Made by a program: the position numbers and the translations under genes. A stretch of DNA of 64,000 nt from CALFBG01 sp045110315 (GTDB lineage: Bacteria; Bacteroidota; Bacteroidia; Chitinophagales; Saprospiraceae), in NCBI GenBank assembly GCA_045110315.1, contig JBGCFY010000002.1, positions 16,452 to 80,451 on the forward strand, read 5' to 3'. The notes beneath the pieces were generated by a model. The model was given only the letters and a program-made list of their open reading frames with translations. It was not told where the DNA came from and ran no database searches. This document shows positions 53,301-62,965 of the stretch, piece after piece. Position 1 is the first letter of the stretch. Each line of letters starts with the position of its first letter.

Positions 53301-53811
53301 CTTGAATATGATAATCGGGACTAAACTTCTAGATCTTTCTCAAAAGATAAAAGAAAAAAAAGCGATCATTCAAGTACAAGCTCTTCCTGAAATTGTCTGC
53401 GAAGGAAATCAAATTGGGATTGTATTTTTCAACCTGATTAACAATGGCCTGAAATTTAATAAGAGGAAACAACCAATCATTATTGTTCAAGAACATACGG
53501 ATGGCTCTGACGAATTTTGGAAATTTTCGATAGCCGATAATGGCATTGGTATCGAACAAGAATACCAGCAAAAGATTTTTGAAATTTTTCGACGGTTACA
53601 CCTAAAGTCGGATTATGAAGGTACAGGAATTGGGTTGGCAATTTGCCAAAAAATAGTAGAAAACCATGGTGGTGAAATTTGGTTAAACTCTATACCTGGA
53701 GAAGGTACTACTTTCTTTTTTACAATTAAAAAAGAGCTGTATAAAAAAACGGAAACGGAAGAAGAACCCATTAGTTTTAAAGGAGAAGCATGGTCAGATG
53801 CTAAGAATTGA
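50341..53811 (+). CDS. sensor histidine kinase with two-propeller periplasmic domain
   Basis: This 1156-residue protein has a signal peptide (residues 1-23) and then about 700 residues of Reg_prop-type propeller repeats (GFIWAGTSDGLCR, GNLWIGTRQGGLTRF, GRIWVGTENGL, QDARSLFSKDNKKLYIGTENG). A Y_Y_Y domain precedes the membrane helix near residue 825-845 (ILLVVALLLLAGIKLY). A coiled linker leads to a HisKA domain with the phospho-accepting His at about residue 921 in ASHDLQEPLR. The ATPase domain has NLINNGLKFNK (N box), DNGIGIEQ and GTGIGLAIC (G boxes). There is no receiver or AraC domain, unlike the classical hybrid sensors of Bacteroides. The signal is probably a periplasmic ligand, perhaps a glycan. 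No response regulator is adjacent. Confidence 0.9.
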   Translation: MFSKATYILLILSVCYSTIVAQAQGELKFSRINSTSGLSNNNIWSLTSDKLGFIWAGTSDGLCRIETEDRIKVFRTGEDNSLKSNYIKSLLADRNGNLWIGTRQGGLTRFHQEKGTWKTFMTVPDDPSSISNNEVLSLLEDREGRIWVGTENGLNVYHPETESFTSFMPNIDQPGALQASAILCMMEDHLGRIWIGTWGGGFYLMLPSRTGKLKDATFKRMNPIADIQRSQNVWSLYQDQQKRYWVGTFGEGLFLMQLPEEAMNLRGASDWEPKFHQYHDADQSTGKVQLDFVLKIKQDSKGQLWIATTTGLKRIKENQLPDSRIYNRITTDKPSLSLEQSFSHLAKLRTIPHNMIYAMEVDADDIVWVGTFGGIGKYNPHRSKFEYFKLSDFDFSSHNAQNILVDKKDRCWVGNRDKGLLIYDPKAKEGRITTKALTSSQDARSLFSKDNKKLYIGTENGFLKMDMETKVSQHFPMREELQKLLSGFITQSLFVDSQERVWMGTDWGLFLFVPEQARYYYYTNEILDSTSISDNSVTQVYEDSNQNLWVSTYNGFNKIESIDSDYKIKFRQFKSDAARPDVNLPTNQIICISEAEGLLYLGLPIGLCSFDPITEKFNFLSKKGQQHFVKSIEKYEGDHFWGSVMAGIFSYNYKTKLFTLFNEEDGIIDKNFLSRSACQSNSGSIYFGSGSGFTRVDPDKIRMNEKVPPVYITDIKTIDPQGEHYFSGIEQQKLVLNHDEYYLSINFAALNFNTPKRNQYAYRLEGFEESWNYPETKVTSATYTNLDPGTYTFQVKAANNDGVWNDEGRSLIITVNPAYWETSWFRASILLVVALLLLAGIKLYTRSVRQRNQEMEELVNERTEELAKKNIQIEALFEEIKVRNIALEKMVARRTQSLKESNEELKRSNHDLEQFAYIASHDLQEPLRTVGSFVGLLGRQYKDQFDERAFQYIDFVKDGIERMSNLIKSILAYSKLGREKTSFKARDLNMIIGTKLLDLSQKIKEKKAIIQVQALPEIVCEGNQIGIVFFNLINNGLKFNKRKQPIIIVQEHTDGSDEFWKFSIADNGIGIEQEYQQKIFEIFRRLHLKSDYEGTGIGLAICQKIVENHGGEIWLNSIPGEGTTFFFTIKKELYKKTETEEEPISFKGEAWSDAKN

Positions 53812-54110
53812 GTTGTTCAAAAGGAATACTCTTCTGTAGTTGAAGAAAACTATGAGGTTAGAAACGAACTTCAATAGTCGGTACGGGTTATTTTTAAAAA
53901 CCTTCCTACTTTTTTATAAAAAGGGTGAATGTATAACTGTGTATTGGTCAGTTCAAACCTAATTGGAATAATTGAAGAAACTACTCTTCCTCACTATCCC
54001 CTTCTTATAAAAGACTCTCCTTAGTGCAAAAAAAATGTTGATGGAATAGTTTATAACAAAAAAGAAACATTTTTTTAAACAATGATCTTTCAACTTTGCT
54101 ATTGTTTTAG

Positions 54111-54118
54111 TATCTTTG
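54111..54118 (+). promoter_or_regulatory. possible promoter of the RHS gene
   Basis: TATCTTTG fully matches TAnnTTTG. The -33 region has only a partial match (TTT at the 20-base spacing). The transcript would have a leader of about 235 bases. The rest of 53812-54110 has no gene or clear structure. Confidence 0.5.
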
Positions 54119-54210
54119 CAATCAATTAAAAATATAAGAGCTGTGGTCTAGAAATCTTCCCTTTTAAATTTCCTTGTTCCACTTACTCAATTAAATTTAT
54201 AGATCAAACT

Positions 54211-54236
54211 TAGTATTCGTATTGTAGCGAATACTA
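54211..54236 (+). promoter_or_regulatory. hairpin in the RHS leader
   Basis: TAGTATTCG (54211-54219) pairs perfectly with CGAATACTA (54228-54236) around an 8-base loop, about 120 bases before the start codon. Its role is unknown. There is no T run. Confidence 0.5.
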
Positions 54237-54356
54237 GAGGTATTGCTATTTTTTAAATAAGCACTTTGTGGTGAATGATCACGGCTGGTGTTCGTATTTA
54301 TGGTGTCACCGTAGTGCGATAGCAATGTGATTGCAAATGATAAAAAGCTAAATTAG

Positions 54357-57300
54357 ATGAACACTAAAACAACTGGAATCCAATCTGGATGCGCTAACTC
54401 TTGGCGTTGGGTCTTAACTTCTTTCTTATTACTTACGGTATTGCTACCGATGGAAACAACCGCTCAGTTAGTTGGAGGTCGGGGTAACGGTCAATCTGCA
54501 CCTTCCGCGGTGGGAGCTTCTTCGATTACTGCGGGAGGTTTTAGTGGAGATGTGAGTTTATTTACAGGAACGTACAACAGTTCTTATACCTTGGGGTCTG
54601 TAAGTACACCGTCGGGCTTAAGTTTTACGGCTTCTTTGAGTTATAGTTCAACCTTTAGTACGGGAGAAAATTTACCACATACCTCTGGGATTCCTTACGG
54701 AGAAGGTTGGAGTTTAGACTTGCCAATGATTAGTGTAAGTACGGAGACTTACAATAAGTACACCTTGTGGGAAACTGCCCAAATGCAAAATGCTCCCGCT
54801 AATGAAAACTCGCCAACGCGTGATTTTGATGAAGATGCGGCGGGGAATCCGTCGTGTACTCCTGCTTACGAGGAAGGAGATTTATATTGGTTTTCCCCCA
54901 TGCTTAGTATTCCGGGCGTAGCGAGTGGAAGACTTGTATTTAAATCGATGGATGCTTCGGGCAATGCTACCTTCGTTTTACATAAATTCGAGCGTTACAT
55001 TGAAGTGCTCAAACGGGGAAATGTGTGGGAAGTAATACAAGATGATGGCACGCGGTACGAAATGAATGTGCGAGTGCTCTCTCATCGGAATAGTGCCAAT
55101 CAACGCGTTCAATCAACCTGTGTCGATGCTTTATCTAGCAAAAATATGCTGCTACCAAAATCAGAAATCAATACTTGGTATTGTACTCGAATCAGAAATG
55201 TAAATGCAATTGGTTCTGTTCAGTTTATTTATAATGCCTTTGGTTCTTTTAATTATTATCAAGAATTAGAACAGGCAAATATGGTAGGAGCGATCGGTGA
55301 TTATTTCTTTTCTAGTAATAATGCAGGAGATACACCACCGTTAGCGCCAGTATACAAAGATGTACTTTTAAAAGAAATTCGAACGGGCAGCGAACGATTG
55401 GTTTTAGATTATGAAAGTATCTCCACGGCGAATGGTTATAAGATGTTAGATATTAATGATGCGGCAGTTAGTCGAAAAGACTCTATGTATAGTTATACAA
55501 CCGTCAAGAAATGGGGTGGACAAGGAGAAGCCCCTTTTTCAGATTGGTATCGTTATAAACATTTAAAAGCAGATAATGTACCTAATAACTTCGCTACTCA
55601 AATTAATAAACTAAACCCTTACAAAGGTCGTAATACCTCTCCTTCAAGTAATGGTCAAGATGTATACTACAGAGAAAAAGTTGCTTCTGGTGCTAGTTCC
55701 ACTCCTTTCCTTCATAATTATTTTGAATCACCTCGGATTAGTTTGCTCTCAGGAGAAACCTATGAAATTCGCACTAAGGTGAATACGCCGAATGTTACGG
55801 ATGTTACTGCTTCGGGACAAGAGTGTTCGTTTGATATTAATTTAGCGACGGGAGATTATCTTACCTTCAATACTGCTAGTGGTCAGTATCCTTTTCAACA
55901 AAATGGACCGGGGTTTATTCATGCGGCAGCTTATGAACAAGCAACGGGGCAGTCTGTTTTTTCTACTTTTAACCAAGGGATAAAATGGAATAACTATGCT
56001 TACGGTACAGATCTAATGCAGACGTCTAATTTCTTTACTATGCAAAATTTGCCATCGGAATTTGGCGGTTTTTCAATCCAAGTTGGACCTGCAATTTCTG
56101 ATAATGCCTTTGACCTAAGTTTAGAACAATTAGTTAGCAACCCTTGTAATGCTTCTTTTTCTACAGGAGTAACTTATTTAAATGGGTCAGACTTGGAAAG
56201 TGATCCTGCGTTGAGAGGAGTAGGTTGGAATCATCGACCCGGAGGAGATATCGCCAATAACTTTGGTATCGGTATTCCTTTTTATCTTGCGAAAGGACTT
56301 CACGATGAACTTTATGGGACAACTAATTTTGAATTTTGGTGGTGGATGCCTCAAAATGATTATTGCGCCAATTCGGTAGATAACCGTCCCACGCGAGCGG
56401 ATAATTCTACGCTGAAAGAAGTAGAGCTAGTTCGTTTTAGTAAGAACCCTTATATGCTCAAGCGAGTGACCAAATACGTTTTGAACGTGGGGGATGGTAG
56501 TATAGATGGCAGCGGCGATCCAGAGAACGCTTTCTGGCGAGAGATTAGTAGTATGGGCTTTAGTTATGACATTGTAACTACTCCTTTATATGCTCACAAA
56601 CGTTCGATAGGAAATAGTAATCCATATGAGTATGACAGTGAGTTTAGAGGGTACAGAAATATTGTCCGGTTAAAAAAGATTAAACAATTGCCCCGAGCTT
56701 GGGACGAAGCGACAGCGAGTACCGCTGAAATTAATGCTTTAGCAACGACGCACCTTGAATACGATTCTTTGGCTCGTACTGGATGGACTTCTATTTTAGG
56801 GCAAGACTTAAACTCTTCGATTGCTATCTTGACTAAAGTAGTAGATCCACTGGGGAAAGAGACCAGAATTAATTACGGAGGGAATTATGCGAGTACTAAG
56901 TTTCTTTATAAATGGCGACCGTCGGATGTAACGGCTAATAATAACGTCGTTCGGCGTGCGAATCCGAGTGCGTATCAAATATATATGCGCGTAGCGAGTA
57001 TGGAAACGATCGACCGCGATGGTACTAGTGCCATTTACAACTATACTTACGGTGCCCGAAAATCCATTAGCAATTTGATGCCCATGGATGAACATTATAA
57101 ATATGACTTTCAAGGAAATGTTTCTATTGGACACGAAAGTACGAAAGTCTCGGGACCAACGGGAGCGGACGGAACACCATATGTGAGATATTTTCATCAT
57201 ACGGACTATCTGAAATGGGGAAAGTTAAATAAAGTGATTAACTACGATGCGACTAATCGAATAGCTGGAATTAATACTATTGAGTATGAAGCTGTATTAG

Positions 57301-60300
57301 CCTACGAAAATCCAATGCATCGTATTAAAAATTCGCAGTATGATTATGAAGAATACAAGATTCAAAATGGAGGTCTTTATAGCAGTCGACCGACAGTAGT
57401 AAGCAGCAATCCGAGTGAGACAGCCTTGAAAAATTATTACGATTTACTTTACAATTGGATGAATGTGCTAGATTATGATTTGGAAGATGAGATTGAACAT
57501 CTAGGATTAGATTTTGATATGCCCGTTTTTGATTGTCATAATAGCGGTAGCTTAGATTGCAATTGTTATGATGATTTTGATGCGTTATCAGATACGGATA
57601 AGGCCTCGTGTATCGCTGTATTTAACAAGCAAAAAGAATTATCTGACTTTTTAAATAACTTAGATCTGGTATATGTTAATGATAATCATCCCGACTTTAA
57701 TGCAAATGCAGGAATGTACGAAGCACCCTATTTTTATGAGTCGCGTAATTTTAAACCGATACAAGATTATCAACCACATTTGCTGAATAGCTATTTTATT
57801 AAAAAAACAAAGGAAAGCAACAAGCAATACGATGATTACCACAATGCTTCTGGTTTGGCTGGTCGAGGTACTTTTGAAACGATAACCGAATACAGTTATT
57901 TTGACGCAGACTATCGTGGAATGTCTAGCTCTGAAGGATATGCTGCTTTGACGAAAGGAGGGCAGGAATACGATGCAAGTTTTGGATTATACTTTGAACC
58001 TTCTTGGGGATTGTACAGTAAAAAAACTCACTCGCCCCAGATGCACGATGCTTGGACCTTAGAAGAAAATTTTTACCTGTACGATTTGATTAATGATAAA
58101 GATTACTGGGGAAGTACGGGCTACGGACCAAGCTCAGATTTTTTTGATCTTTGGAGTATTTGGACGCGGCAGCAAGCAAGAAACGCTCTTTTTCAAACAC
58201 GGGTGACTACTGTCGCGAGAGGGGAAGCTCCTGTTACTAAATCAACCTTTTATAATTATAGTCGCGAATGGGAAGTCACGCAAGGAGATGCAACGATCAC
58301 CTATGAACCTGCGGGAGACTTGTGGCCTTGTCAACAAGATGATAATGGAGGAGGAAACGGTGGAAATGGGAATGGAGATGATCCGGACTGGGATTATGTG
58401 CCAACGGGCTGTTTCCCTTATTTTGTGCAATCTAATACGGTAGAATATTGTCCATTTAACTTTATTCAACAATTAACGGTTTACTGTCCTTGCGACATGA
58501 CATTCAACAACAATCCTCCTAACAACGACAATGCAAATAACCTTATAAACAATGATCCTGGCGGTGGATCGGCAGGAATTGAGGATACACCTTTAGGTGG
58601 AAAGTTGATGCTGAAATCAGTGGTTCAACAAACGGGAACGACCGGAGATACAGGCGAAGTTTTACGTTTTGCAACGGGGATTTCTAACTTTGAACCGATT
58701 TATCCTACCGACGATATTTTGACTTTAAAGACGATTCTTGCTCGTGGCGCATACGGTCAAATTGTCAAGGAAGAAAATGAACGAGGGATTATTACCAAGT
58801 ATGAGTACGAACCAGTCCATATTCTCGCGAAACCATACTGTGCGAATGAGCTTGAACGGTATAACTGGTTTTACCTGACCAATCACCTTGGTTTACCCAA
58901 AGCCGTAATCGTTGGTGATGGTCGCCCAGATGCTTTGCGTACGGAGTATAGCTATAATTTAGATAACAGCCTCGACGAAATTATCGACGCAAACCAAATG
59001 AAATTGCATTACGAATACGACGAATACGGTAGAATGATCGCTGGATATCGTAATGATGAACTATTGCAAGAAGCAAGTTACAGTCATTGGGAAAATGATC
59101 AAACGCAAAGTTTTAAAGAACGAGCTTTGATGAATGTGGTCGATCAAAAAAATCACCTTGATACCCCTGCAAACGGAGGCGGATACGTTGGTAGTAAAGC
59201 GTACGTCGATCCATTAGGTCGAAATGTTGCGAATGTTAATTACGGTGGCAACGTTGAAGTTGCGGTAGAGAATAATATTTACGATATCTATGGTAGAACG
59301 GTTGTACAATTAAAGCCATCGGGAGGCGGTCCAGTTGTTAATCTAGGAAGTATCGATCCGACGGAGCACGCGGAGTATGCTCACGATGTTGCTCCGATCA
59401 ACAGACCGCTGAAGTCTGCTAAGTACGGCGAAAGTATTCAAGGTAACCACGTGGTGGATTATAGCTATTACTTTGTATCAAGAGGTACGATGAAAACTGA
59501 AATAGATGCTACGGGTAAACTCCTCCACTTTAATGGTATTCAAGGACAGCGCTTTATGCGAACGAGGACGACAGACGAAGATGGTAAAATGGTAATTGAG
59601 TTTACAAATGGCTTTGGACAAAAAGTAGCAAGTATTACTAACAATGGAACAATTGCTACCATATTTCGATACGGTAGTCAAGGGAATGTAACGGAAGTTT
59701 CGAATGCAAAAGAACAACAATCAAAATACAAGTATAATTACTTAGGTCAACTGTACGAAAAACTAACGGTTGATGGCGGCACGACCTATTATGCTTACGA
59801 TCATTCGGGGAATCTCATTTGCGAATCGCACGCTAACGGACATATCAGTATGTATCGATATGATGATTATGGTAGGATGATTGAGCAAAAGCATAGTGAA
59901 ACCCCTTACCTTAGCAACGAAGGACGACCTTGGATGACGGATACTGCTGATGTCATTTATAATGGTATTATGGATAATGCACTTTTTGAGAAGACTTGGT
60001 CTTACGAAGATTATGATGCCAATAGTCCGAATATAGCGGGTAATGCGCAGAACTATTTAGACAATAGTATCACCTATGCAAAGGGAAAAGTAGTGCAGAC
60101 TACTAGTTATGACCTTACCGGAAATCCAATCGAATACCGCTTCGTTTCCTATACTAAAGATGGATTTTTAAAATGGGAAATTAACCAATTTAACCAGAAT
60201 GGTTTGCAAAGTGGTGGACCGGGGATACTGACTCGTATAGATTATCCGTTCTATAATCTACAAGGCAATTACAAAGTTCAAAATGTAGATTTGAATTGTG

Positions 60301-62951
60301 ATCAGACGTTAGATTTTCAATATGCCTACGAATATGATACTTGGAATCGGCTAGAAAATGTTTACGTTAACTATGATGATGCAGGTACCGAAGGACATTT
60401 GATTGCCAGTTACACTTATGATGATGAAATTGGGGTAGTAAAGAAAAAAACGTATTACGCTACGCGTACACATATCGATGAAACGACGAATTCAGTCACA
60501 ACTTGTAAAAACGAATTGATTGATGAAACGGAATATGCTTACGATGCGCGTTTCCGCTTGACGGATATACAAAGTACTTTATTTGATTGGAAACTCTATT
60601 ATGATAATCAATCCAATACAAATCATCAGGCTAATTTTGTAGCAAATTACAACGGAAATATAAATGCAAGTTTGGGTACTTATAAGTTTGATTTAGCGGA
60701 AAACATTCCTAGTAATTTTTCGAGTCTTTCTTCTTCTGCCTACAACTATCGCTATGATAATTTAAATCGGTTGATTTTAGCGGATGCACAAATCAATCTT
60801 CCAGAGCCTATTCCTAGTGGTCATCTTTTGGGAGATGCACAATATGTATATGACAAAATTGGTAATTTTGAACGTTTAAATCGTTGGCATTTTGCGGCAC
60901 AAAACTTTGTGACGGTAACGGAAAGTAAGTACACTTATGATTACGGTACTAATAATCGCTTGACGGAAGTGAAAGAGGAAGTGATTGGTGCTGGTGGTGG
61001 CTCGATTACGAATACGACAGTAGCCAATTATACTTACGACCAGAGTGGTAATTTAAGTAGTGACAGTAAACGAAAGCTTACGGTAGGTGACTATGGAAGG
61101 GCGCATCTACCGTGGAAACTAAACCGAACGTCAGATTTAGTTACCTCTGATCCCGAGGGTGGTTCTAGTAGCGCCTTGAGCAGTGATATTAAGTACATGT
61201 ATGATGTTAACGATGCGAGGATTTATAAATCTGCTTCGGGTAATTTAGGACCAGAAACTTCAGAATACTATCTACGCAGTGCAAGTGGTCAAGAACTTGC
61301 GATTTACGATTTGAATACCGATGAATTGACTTGGTATGTATATGGAAATGAGCGAGTTGCTAAAATAAAGCACACGCCACAATTAACCATTGGAGAAGAA
61401 GGAGAGCGAGGAACGACTTACGAAGGTAGACCTACTGGTTACCCTACGGGAACGCCTCCGAATACAGAATGTTCTTCCCGCGAGCGTCGCTGTTTGAGTT
61501 ACGGTGTTAACCTAACGCGCAATTTGCTACGAAATGAACAGCTATCAAATTTGCAGGCAGAGAATCTTGCAAAGGTGACTAGTTTACAAGAACTATATTT
61601 GAATGAAAACTACAGCCAACTGAATCTACCGGATACTTGGTTACAGTTACAAATGAGTGATGGAACAGAAAGCTATGTTTTACAATCAAAGTTGAGCACG
61701 ATTCAAGGAACGTATACGATTACGGATCAATTGGTTCTAAATAGCACTGCTCAACAGATACAATTAGTCTTAAATGGAAAATTTTTGCATTTGAGTTTGT
61801 CGGAAGTTCTGGGAGCCGAAACGGCAGAAAATATGTCAAGTAGTGCAAATACTGTTGACCCATTTACAGAAGATTTATTAACTTTGTCAGCACCGGGTGC
61901 GCCTGCGGGGAGTTACTATGTGCAGGATCATTTGGGGAATACGCGGGTGGTTTATGAGCCGGTGTTTTGTGGGGAGCAGACGAATGGGGAACCGATGAGT
62001 TATGCGGTGGAATATGTTGGGGATTATTTTCCTTATGGGAAAACGATTAGGGAATATGTGAGTGGGGAGCAGGAGAAGTTTTTGACGACGGAGCATGAGC
62101 GGGATATTGAAACTGGTTTAGATTATCGAGGCGCGCGGTTTTATGATGCGGATATTGGAAGGTTTTTGTCTTTGGATCCGTTGGCGGCTGATTATGCTGC
62201 TTGGTCACCATATAATTATGTACTTAGTAATCCAATAATACTTATTGACCCTACAGGTAAAAGTTCCGTTTATGTAGACGGAGTAAAGCAAGATATGAGT
62301 GAGAGAGATATGGAATTTTTTTCATCAAGCTTAAATAGCTATTTTGAATCAAGAGAAATAAAAAACGAAAAGCTAGCAAAAAGTGATTCTAAACTAAGGA
62401 AAGTTAAATTAATAGTTACAAATGAAACTGTTGGAGAGGCACATGTTAGTGGATATTCACATGATAACGGAAGAACTGATAACGTATTTAAAGTACCACT
62501 CTACAAAATGATCTTGGAAGGAATAGATGTTAACGGTGAGAAGGTGAGTAGAGAATTCAGTGTTATTAGATTTGGGATACTTCAATATCACACAGGAGAG
62601 AAAGCCTCTGTTGTTGGATTAGCAGATAGGCAAACACACAATATCAGTCAATGGAGACCAGACTATCTTGATGGTCTGGTAGATGCTACGCCAGGTGCGT
62701 GGAGAGTTATGGGAGGACATTTATTGCATGATGGTGCAGATAATCCTACCGCAGAAAACGCATGGGGCGCAATTGGTTGTGTAGAAGTTTGTGGAGAGAA
62801 TGGATTTGGGCGATTAAATTGGCTTGTCAGGAAATTTACAGGAACTAGCACTTACGGAGAGAATGCTTATAAAGCAATAATTAAAAGGAAATTACTTCAA
62901 ATACATTTTGAAAAAGCTAAGAGACCTCCATTAAATCCCATTTTGAACTAA
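54357..62951 (+). CDS. RHS-repeat polymorphic toxin with L,D-transpeptidase-like tip
   Basis: This 2864-residue exported protein has a signal-type N-terminus ending near residue 36 (TAQLVGG). It continues with a long unique region and then YD/RHS repeats at about residues 1500-2400 (for example YEYDEYGRMIAG, YRYDDYGRMIEQK, YTYDQSGNLSSDS). The RHS core is at about 2524-2631, with DHLGNTRVVYEPV, GLDYRGARFYDADIGRFLS, DPLAADYAAWSPYNYV and DPTGKS. The last 233 residues form a variable tip. This has His2788 and His2791, then GCVEVCG with Cys2808, in the spacing of L,D-transpeptidase (YkuD-type) sites. The Ser/Thr-His before GC is missing, as in some related toxin domains. The tip is predicted to act on peptidoglycan and to be released by core cleavage. 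The gene directly downstream is a likely immunity factor. Confidence in RHS is high; in the tip it is moderate. Confidence 0.88.
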   Translation: MNTKTTGIQSGCANSWRWVLTSFLLLTVLLPMETTAQLVGGRGNGQSAPSAVGASSITAGGFSGDVSLFTGTYNSSYTLGSVSTPSGLSFTASLSYSSTFSTGENLPHTSGIPYGEGWSLDLPMISVSTETYNKYTLWETAQMQNAPANENSPTRDFDEDAAGNPSCTPAYEEGDLYWFSPMLSIPGVASGRLVFKSMDASGNATFVLHKFERYIEVLKRGNVWEVIQDDGTRYEMNVRVLSHRNSANQRVQSTCVDALSSKNMLLPKSEINTWYCTRIRNVNAIGSVQFIYNAFGSFNYYQELEQANMVGAIGDYFFSSNNAGDTPPLAPVYKDVLLKEIRTGSERLVLDYESISTANGYKMLDINDAAVSRKDSMYSYTTVKKWGGQGEAPFSDWYRYKHLKADNVPNNFATQINKLNPYKGRNTSPSSNGQDVYYREKVASGASSTPFLHNYFESPRISLLSGETYEIRTKVNTPNVTDVTASGQECSFDINLATGDYLTFNTASGQYPFQQNGPGFIHAAAYEQATGQSVFSTFNQGIKWNNYAYGTDLMQTSNFFTMQNLPSEFGGFSIQVGPAISDNAFDLSLEQLVSNPCNASFSTGVTYLNGSDLESDPALRGVGWNHRPGGDIANNFGIGIPFYLAKGLHDELYGTTNFEFWWWMPQNDYCANSVDNRPTRADNSTLKEVELVRFSKNPYMLKRVTKYVLNVGDGSIDGSGDPENAFWREISSMGFSYDIVTTPLYAHKRSIGNSNPYEYDSEFRGYRNIVRLKKIKQLPRAWDEATASTAEINALATTHLEYDSLARTGWTSILGQDLNSSIAILTKVVDPLGKETRINYGGNYASTKFLYKWRPSDVTANNNVVRRANPSAYQIYMRVASMETIDRDGTSAIYNYTYGARKSISNLMPMDEHYKYDFQGNVSIGHESTKVSGPTGADGTPYVRYFHHTDYLKWGKLNKVINYDATNRIAGINTIEYEAVLAYENPMHRIKNSQYDYEEYKIQNGGLYSSRPTVVSSNPSETALKNYYDLLYNWMNVLDYDLEDEIEHLGLDFDMPVFDCHNSGSLDCNCYDDFDALSDTDKASCIAVFNKQKELSDFLNNLDLVYVNDNHPDFNANAGMYEAPYFYESRNFKPIQDYQPHLLNSYFIKKTKESNKQYDDYHNASGLAGRGTFETITEYSYFDADYRGMSSSEGYAALTKGGQEYDASFGLYFEPSWGLYSKKTHSPQMHDAWTLEENFYLYDLINDKDYWGSTGYGPSSDFFDLWSIWTRQQARNALFQTRVTTVARGEAPVTKSTFYNYSREWEVTQGDATITYEPAGDLWPCQQDDNGGGNGGNGNGDDPDWDYVPTGCFPYFVQSNTVEYCPFNFIQQLTVYCPCDMTFNNNPPNNDNANNLINNDPGGGSAGIEDTPLGGKLMLKSVVQQTGTTGDTGEVLRFATGISNFEPIYPTDDILTLKTILARGAYGQIVKEENERGIITKYEYEPVHILAKPYCANELERYNWFYLTNHLGLPKAVIVGDGRPDALRTEYSYNLDNSLDEIIDANQMKLHYEYDEYGRMIAGYRNDELLQEASYSHWENDQTQSFKERALMNVVDQKNHLDTPANGGGYVGSKAYVDPLGRNVANVNYGGNVEVAVENNIYDIYGRTVVQLKPSGGGPVVNLGSIDPTEHAEYAHDVAPINRPLKSAKYGESIQGNHVVDYSYYFVSRGTMKTEIDATGKLLHFNGIQGQRFMRTRTTDEDGKMVIEFTNGFGQKVASITNNGTIATIFRYGSQGNVTEVSNAKEQQSKYKYNYLGQLYEKLTVDGGTTYYAYDHSGNLICESHANGHISMYRYDDYGRMIEQKHSETPYLSNEGRPWMTDTADVIYNGIMDNALFEKTWSYEDYDANSPNIAGNAQNYLDNSITYAKGKVVQTTSYDLTGNPIEYRFVSYTKDGFLKWEINQFNQNGLQSGGPGILTRIDYPFYNLQGNYKVQNVDLNCDQTLDFQYAYEYDTWNRLENVYVNYDDAGTEGHLIASYTYDDEIGVVKKKTYYATRTHIDETTNSVTTCKNELIDETEYAYDARFRLTDIQSTLFDWKLYYDNQSNTNHQANFVANYNGNINASLGTYKFDLAENIPSNFSSLSSSAYNYRYDNLNRLILADAQINLPEPIPSGHLLGDAQYVYDKIGNFERLNRWHFAAQNFVTVTESKYTYDYGTNNRLTEVKEEVIGAGGGSITNTTVANYTYDQSGNLSSDSKRKLTVGDYGRAHLPWKLNRTSDLVTSDPEGGSSSALSSDIKYMYDVNDARIYKSASGNLGPETSEYYLRSASGQELAIYDLNTDELTWYVYGNERVAKIKHTPQLTIGEEGERGTTYEGRPTGYPTGTPPNTECSSRERRCLSYGVNLTRNLLRNEQLSNLQAENLAKVTSLQELYLNENYSQLNLPDTWLQLQMSDGTESYVLQSKLSTIQGTYTITDQLVLNSTAQQIQLVLNGKFLHLSLSEVLGAETAENMSSSANTVDPFTEDLLTLSAPGAPAGSYYVQDHLGNTRVVYEPVFCGEQTNGEPMSYAVEYVGDYFPYGKTIREYVSGEQEKFLTTEHERDIETGLDYRGARFYDADIGRFLSLDPLAADYAAWSPYNYVLSNPIILIDPTGKSSVYVDGVKQDMSERDMEFFSSSLNSYFESREIKNEKLAKSDSKLRKVKLIVTNETVGEAHVSGYSHDNGRTDNVFKVPLYKMILEGIDVNGEKVSREFSVIRFGILQYHTGEKASVVGLADRQTHNISQWRPDYLDGLVDATPGAWRVMGGHLLHDGADNPTAENAWGAIGCVEVCGENGFGRLNWLVRKFTGTSTYGENAYKAIIKRKLLQIHFEKAKRPPLNPILN

Positions 62952-62965
62952 ATATAATTGATTGA

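Noticed and set aside
50341..53811. Hybrid two-component system with AraC-type output
   Set aside because: The propeller and Y_Y_Y domains match that class, but the protein ends after the ATPase domain with no receiver or DNA-binding domain.
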